The translations under genes and the position numbers were made by a program. Positions 62,676 to 64,000 of a stretch of 64,000 nucleotides of DNA are shown piece after piece. This stretch comes from Rhabdornis inornatus. Its lineage: Eukaryota > Chordata > Aves > Passeriformes > Rhabdornithidae. The DNA lies in assembly GCA_013397075.1 (NCBI GenBank), contig VWZS01004484.1, forward strand, positions 372,001 through 436,000. Reading direction: 5' to 3'. Below the pieces are notes generated by a model. That model was not told the DNA's origin. It made no database searches and saw only the letters and a program-made list of their open reading frames with translations. Position 1 is the stretch's first letter; every line of letters begins with the position of its first letter.

Positions 62676-64000
62676 ATTACAGTACAATACTTCCAGGAGC
62701 AGACTTTATACTGAAATAAAGAATACCCTAGAGCAAGGAAAAGACTTCTAACATCACTGCACACCAACATGGTACAGGTGAAGGACAATTATACCAAATC
62801 TAGTCAAACTTTGGAGGTGAAAAACCCTTAGCCACACTGCTACATAAAATTTCAAAATGGATTTAATGGAATTTTAACTCACGTAGTGAGAAATTTCTTA
62901 CTTAAAACTGATTTGTATGGATTTGCTGGGTATTTTTTTCTAATGTTGTACTAGGGAAATTAACTGCCAAATTTGATCTGCACAGGGTTAAGCTAATATT
63001 TTGTGATTAGAAGTGAATATCTATGTGCACAGCAAATGGTTATATACACTTGAACTCCTTCCTAATTCATTTGAGGTTTCCGAGGGACTCAGGGTTTTTA
63101 GATTTATATGTAATTTCTTTCTAAAACATTAATCTTTAAAGTAGTACTATTTATTAGTCTCTAAAATGCAAGTACAAGCAGGATTCAAACTTTACATAGA
63201 TGAGCTGTGTCCTTTATACAGAAACCACTTTTCAGTTGTTTTGTAGGAACATGTTTCTATCTGGGAGTTTTGCTGAAATGCAGTAGAAAGATGACAGGAC
63301 TGGCTGGATAGAGATGTCATTGTCCTGTTAAAGACACTCCAGGGCAAGTTACCTCAGAAAAGGCAATAAACAGGAGCCTAAACCTCACTGATTAAACAGA
63401 AAAATAGGTGATAAATGCCCGAGTATTTTGCAGATAAAACCTCAGTCCTTCTTCAAAACATATAGATGATCTCTACATTATTTGAAAATACTTGGTATAT
63501 AGGCTAAATTATGCAGATTAGGTAACAAAAATCACTTTTAAAAATAAAAAAATTAAGCACAATGTTTATCTCTGTTCAGGATCCTTGCCACAGTTTCAAT
63601 CGTGGTAAAAAATAACCCACCAATTTGATATAGAGGGACTTCACATGTGAGAGATTGGTACCTCCATTTCTTAAGAAAAACAAACACACCCCCATGAAGC
63701 ATATAAATCTGCTTCTCAGTGATTGCTCCAGCTTTTATTATTATATTGAGATGAACAAATTGTGACTTCCAACGCACTGGAAGTATCCCAGTCATTTCAG
63801 TGCGCAGCTAAAATTTTTTCTCCTATGTCCCACAATCATTGAAAAACTGCCAGGAAAACTGTCCTATATTCAGCCATTTAATTGTGAAAGGCTTGCTGTT
63901 ATTTTACCATAATATTCTACAATTTAGTAATCTAATATTTAATCCCCCATTATAGTCAAAGGATTCATTGAGAAGTCTTCTGCCACAAGTCAATTATTAC
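62676..64000. other. AT-rich non-coding stretch
   Basis: Nothing recognisable as a gene or repeat. An 80-codon minus frame at 63553-63795 has no identifiable domain. The sequence runs to the window edge without a clear feature. Confidence 0.5.

Noticed and set aside
1..64000. CRISPR arrays, bacterial operons, riboswitches, prophage or other prokaryotic systems
   Set aside because: CR1 and LTR elements, AT-rich CpG-poor composition and lack of long frames show animal nuclear DNA; no spaced direct-repeat array was seen.

Overview
The window looks like nuclear DNA from a bird. The clearest evidence is seven fragments of CR1, the main avian LINE. Six carry the CR1 3' end and one is a decayed reverse transcriptase fragment. 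Two retroviral LTR-type elements are also present; their style would suit a songbird, but that is only an inference. The DNA is AT-rich and CpG-poor, with no operon structure and no long open frames. No open frame exceeds about 137 codons, and I recognise none as a host protein. I read the window as a gene desert or the inside of one or more long introns.

Layout. 1-12717: no recognisable element. 12718-13135: CR1 3' end, minus strand. 17284-17352: short CR1 tail, plus strand. 21490-21808: CR1 with the last part of the ORF2 reading frame and the 3' UTR, plus strand. 23513-23600: CR1 tail, minus strand. About 31465-32164: probable LTR of an endogenous retrovirus, minus orientation, with an internal 30-bp duplication. 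43685-44125: degenerate CR1 reverse transcriptase, plus strand. 53310-54081: solo LTR with 5-bp target-site duplications; it contains a 31-bp, four-copy GC-rich minisatellite and is the best-defined mobile element here. 56119-56158: AAAAC microsatellite. 57414-57436: 23-base T run, with the window's only ambiguous base just downstream at 57459. 58012-58468: CR1, minus strand. 62597-62675: CR1 tail, minus strand.

The rest is unique-looking AT-rich sequence with A/T homopolymers, a few good inverted repeats and some open stretches behind plausible splice acceptors (20537, 40601, 46697, 61247). Any of these could be an exon of a gene extending beyond the window, but open frames of this size are expected by chance in 64 kb, so they are listed as hypotheses only. 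I found no convincing new biological system. The items most worth a second look are the LTR with the embedded minisatellite, the CpG-dense candidate exon near 20.56 kb, the candidate terminal exon at 61.25 kb and the hairpins at 29.9, 37.6 and 61.18 kb.
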